A DNA stretch of 22,617 nucleotides, taken from assembly GCF_000711695.1 (NCBI RefSeq), contig NW_013546850.1:1-22617 (forward strand). Direction: 5' to 3'. Position numbers and translations under genes: made by a program. This document shows, piece after piece, positions 20,457 through 22,617 of the stretch. The stretch is from Tilletiaria anomala UBC 951 (lineage: Eukaryota; Basidiomycota; Exobasidiomycetes; Georgefischeriales; Tilletiariaceae). Positions within the stretch are counted from its first letter, which is position 1, and the number at the start of each line of letters is the position of its first letter. The notes under the pieces were generated by a model. It did not search any database. It had not been told where the DNA came from and worked only from the letters and a program-made list of their open reading frames with translations.

Positions 20457-22505
20457 AGTGTGTGCTGGCTGCTGAGCGAGAAACGACGCACCTTTACATT
20501 ATGTAATACATACAAAAAATACCAGACCGACCAATCGATCCCGTTTTTGTGAGCACTCGACCCTTGACTCATGGGGACTAAAAATACTTGACTCTGGAGT
20601 CTCCCAATCATAGTCCTCGCCAAACCAATTTCTTCTCAGCGAGCCGGGGCCGGACTGGCGAATCCTTCTGGTCCGTCGGTGAGTATCCGTCCATACGTCG
20701 TCGGTGCGCCGCTCGCGTCTCGAAGGGGGCGCTCTTGACGAGCTCTTGTTGTAAAGATGGAGACAGTAATAATCATGGTAATGAAGACGCCTGCCTCCAC
20801 AATGTCGCGTCCTGCCCTGTGGCTGCGGAATGACACTATCCTCGGTGTGGGCGATCTTCTTTGGACACTCTTCGAGACGGTCTGTGCGTACGTAGACGAC
20901 ATCGCTACTGGCACCAGTGATCGAGATCAGCCCCTCGGCGAGCTTGTTGAAACAATATCGCTAGTGCCGATGGGAATGACATATAAGTACGTGCGGACCG
21001 ATCCTTGCTGTTGGCTGCGATGTGTAGCCAGGCGGTGACGCATGGATGTATGTAACCTGCTTCAACGCCTGAACAACAACGATGCTGTCACACAGTGCAT
21101 GAGCCACACGCCGAGTCCTGGAGCTGAGGCGGACTTCTGAAGAAGGGCTGGTAAGTCTGTGAGACGTGAGAGCCAGCCAGGCGAGGATGCTGCTGTGATC
21201 GTCTTATCACGTAGCCAGCTGCCACTCATTCAAATCGATCAAACTCATGTGCGCTCGCACCTACCCACCAACGTGTATGAGTGCAGCACTTCGGCAGTGA
21301 ATGAGGCTCTCGAGGGACAAATGAAGATTGATTGCGCCAAGGTCAATCCATTGCAACCCTTCCTCCTCTCATGACCAGACTTGCATAATACATACAAGGA
21401 ACACAGGCACAGCCCCCACAAGTGACAGTCGGAAGAGGTTTGTCCGCCCGCGGCATGTACGTAGAGGGCACAGGAGCAGGATGGAATGCGATTGGATGTT
21501 CCTCAAACCTGATTACTGATGCATTGTTGCGTGTTTTGGTGCTAAGTGCACGTGTGGGAAGGCGTGGTCAGGCGGCGTGGGGGCATTGATAGTAAGAGCA
21601 GTCATGGAACCTCCGGGATCTGAAACACGCCATGTGCAAAGCCGTATGGCGAGGCTCTAAACAAGGTTTGGAGTGATCCTCTCCCCCATGTGCCAGGGCG
21701 CAGGGGTGTTGACGCGTGGTGTGTGAGTTTTATTTGCGCATTAGGGACAGCAGTCTAAACAAGACTAGTGGATAAACAATATACGTATGTAGCCAAGCCT
21801 GCGCACGTAGCGAGGATGAGGCAACGTCGAAGCAATACCACTCGGTGAACGCCTGGATCCAACGCGTACATACGTAATGTAACAAGCACTCGCACTGCAA
21901 GTGAGTGATCGAAGATCGTGTTGGTATCTACATGGCTGTATGAATGTACGACTTGCGACGCTGCGACGCACGAGTGCCGCACGGCGCACACGCTCTGGAC
22001 TCTGGGAACGGCTGGATGAGCATCGCAGGTGCTTTACCAGCTTCCCGGGCATTCTCGTGCGTCCCTTCCCACATACTCTACACTGCCTTGGTGGTCCCTG
22101 CTCCTTTGGGGCTCCCAATCGTATTCCCCAGGTTGGTCTGTGCTGGTGTCCGCAGGCGTACTCTCGCAAGAGAAAGGGATGGCCAAGTGGTCCTTGCGGC
22201 CGAACTCTGCGCTGGTCCGTTGTGACATCTCACGCTATTGAGAATATCATCATGACCCCAGTGAGATGTGAAGAACAATCTGGCAAGGTGATGCTATGAT
22301 GGCCACGACGAGCGCTAGATGAGCGGGATGCAGTGAATGAGTACCTTTGCAACAATACAATTACAGGTCAGCAGGAGGTGAGCTGAACAGTGCTATCAGG
22401 TTTGATTTATCGCTGCAGGAAGGCAACGATGTGCGTCAGCGTCAGCTCGAACGTGATGACAGTGTATCCGAGTTGAATGTAAATGCTCACAGATGTGGGC
22501 TACAC
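20457..22505. other. Gene-poor region of about 2 kb
   Basis: No convincing gene is seen. Short overlapping frames exist on both strands, including an 88-codon minus-strand frame at 20902-20636 with a possible membrane segment (GVFITMIITVSIFTT). None has family motifs or a clear splice pattern. The right part should include the 3' untranslated end of the repeat-protein gene at the window edge. The palindrome TACGTA occurs four times (20889, 21458, 21782 and 21871). No tRNA or known RNA was recognised. Confidence 0.4.
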
Positions 22506-22617
22506 TTATTGGTTAATGTGGCCGGGTGGCGCGCCGACGTAGGTTGCTCCAACGCTGTCAGGAGGAGCGCCAACGTAGCGACGGTCGGGTGGCGCGCCGA
22601 CGTAGGTTGCTCCAACG
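22506..22617 (-). CDS. C-terminal end of a tandem-repeat protein (5' part outside window)
   Basis: Reading the minus strand from the right edge gives 36 codons without interruption, ending in TAA at 22508-22506. The peptide is built of YVGAPP units: VGATYVGAPPD, RRYVGAPPDS, VGATYVGAPP, and then the end GHINQ. The DNA repeats with a period of 63 bases (21 residues): 22523-22554 and 22586-22617 are identical 32-base copies, each containing the palindrome GGCGCGCC. A repeat period divisible by three, an open frame through the whole repeat, and an internal half-repeat that matches better in protein than in DNA argue that it is coding. A dibasic RR between units recalls Kex2-processed secreted repeat proteins of smuts (Rep1-type), but only one RR is visible, so this is a guess. 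The plus strand has stops in this stretch. Confidence 0.6.
   Translation of the reverse strand, partial: VGATYVGAPPDRRYVGAPPDSVGATYVGAPPGHINQ
22523..22617. repeat. Minisatellite, 63-base period, at the right edge
   Basis: Two identical 32-base copies lie at 22523-22554 and 22586-22617, separated by a 31-base diverged half-unit that shares the GCGCCAACGTAG-like core. The array probably continues beyond the window. It coincides with the coding repeat on the minus strand. Confidence 0.85.

Noticed and set aside
20636-20902. Minus-strand frame of 88 codons with a possible membrane segment
   Set aside because: No family resemblance, and a similar-sized plus-strand frame overlaps it. Neither has a supporting splice or start signal.
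20757-21038. Plus-strand frame with good-looking codon use
   Set aside because: No motif is recognised, and it competes with the opposite-strand frame. I could not link it to any other exon.

Overview
The window looks like nuclear DNA of a basidiomycete fungus, most probably a smut-type yeast or Ustilaginomycotina relative. The evidence is closely packed genes on both strands, moderately GC-rich codon use, few and very short introns (63-88 bases with GTRNGN-like donors and CTRAY-like branch sites), and nuclear genes for fungal or eukaryotic proteins: mitochondrial DNA polymerase, Lunapark and an NCoR/Snt1-type corepressor. The lineage is inferred from gene style and is not proven. I see no rRNA, tRNA, CRISPR array, transposon or virus-derived element.

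Layout from left to right. (1) Bases 1-826, minus: 5' part of an alpha/beta hydrolase of the phospholipase/carboxylesterase type, running off the left edge. (2) 1354-2106 and 2746-3498, minus: two tandem paralogous GNAT acetyltransferases, each exactly 250 residues. (3) 4196-9958, plus: a 1873-residue Snt1/NCoR-like corepressor scaffold with two SANT domains. (4) 10113-12158, minus: Lunapark (ER junction protein), with a zinc ribbon split by an intron. (5) 12900 onward, plus: mitochondrial DNA polymerase gamma (MIP1), whose frame runs without a stop into (6) a LYR-motif protein ending at 18608. (7) 18707-20132, minus: a CCDC174-family nuclear protein. (8) 20133-22505: a gene-poor stretch with only small, uncertain reading frames. 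(9) 22506-22617, minus: the C-terminal end of a protein made of short YVGAPPD repeats, running off the right edge.

Gene models were rebuilt by hand from splice sites that keep the frame. Seven introns were placed in genes 1, 3, 4, 5 and 7, and two more in the LYR gene. Most of the genes are unrelated housekeeping neighbours: chromatin repression, ER shape, mtDNA replication and RNA-associated functions. The exception is the MIP1-LYR pair. Both are mitochondrial and share one open frame, with an acid-free, presequence-like linker containing an RAY/ST site between them. This suggests either a fused precursor cut inside mitochondria or two tightly overlapping genes. That junction and the repeat protein at the right edge are the most interesting parts of the window.
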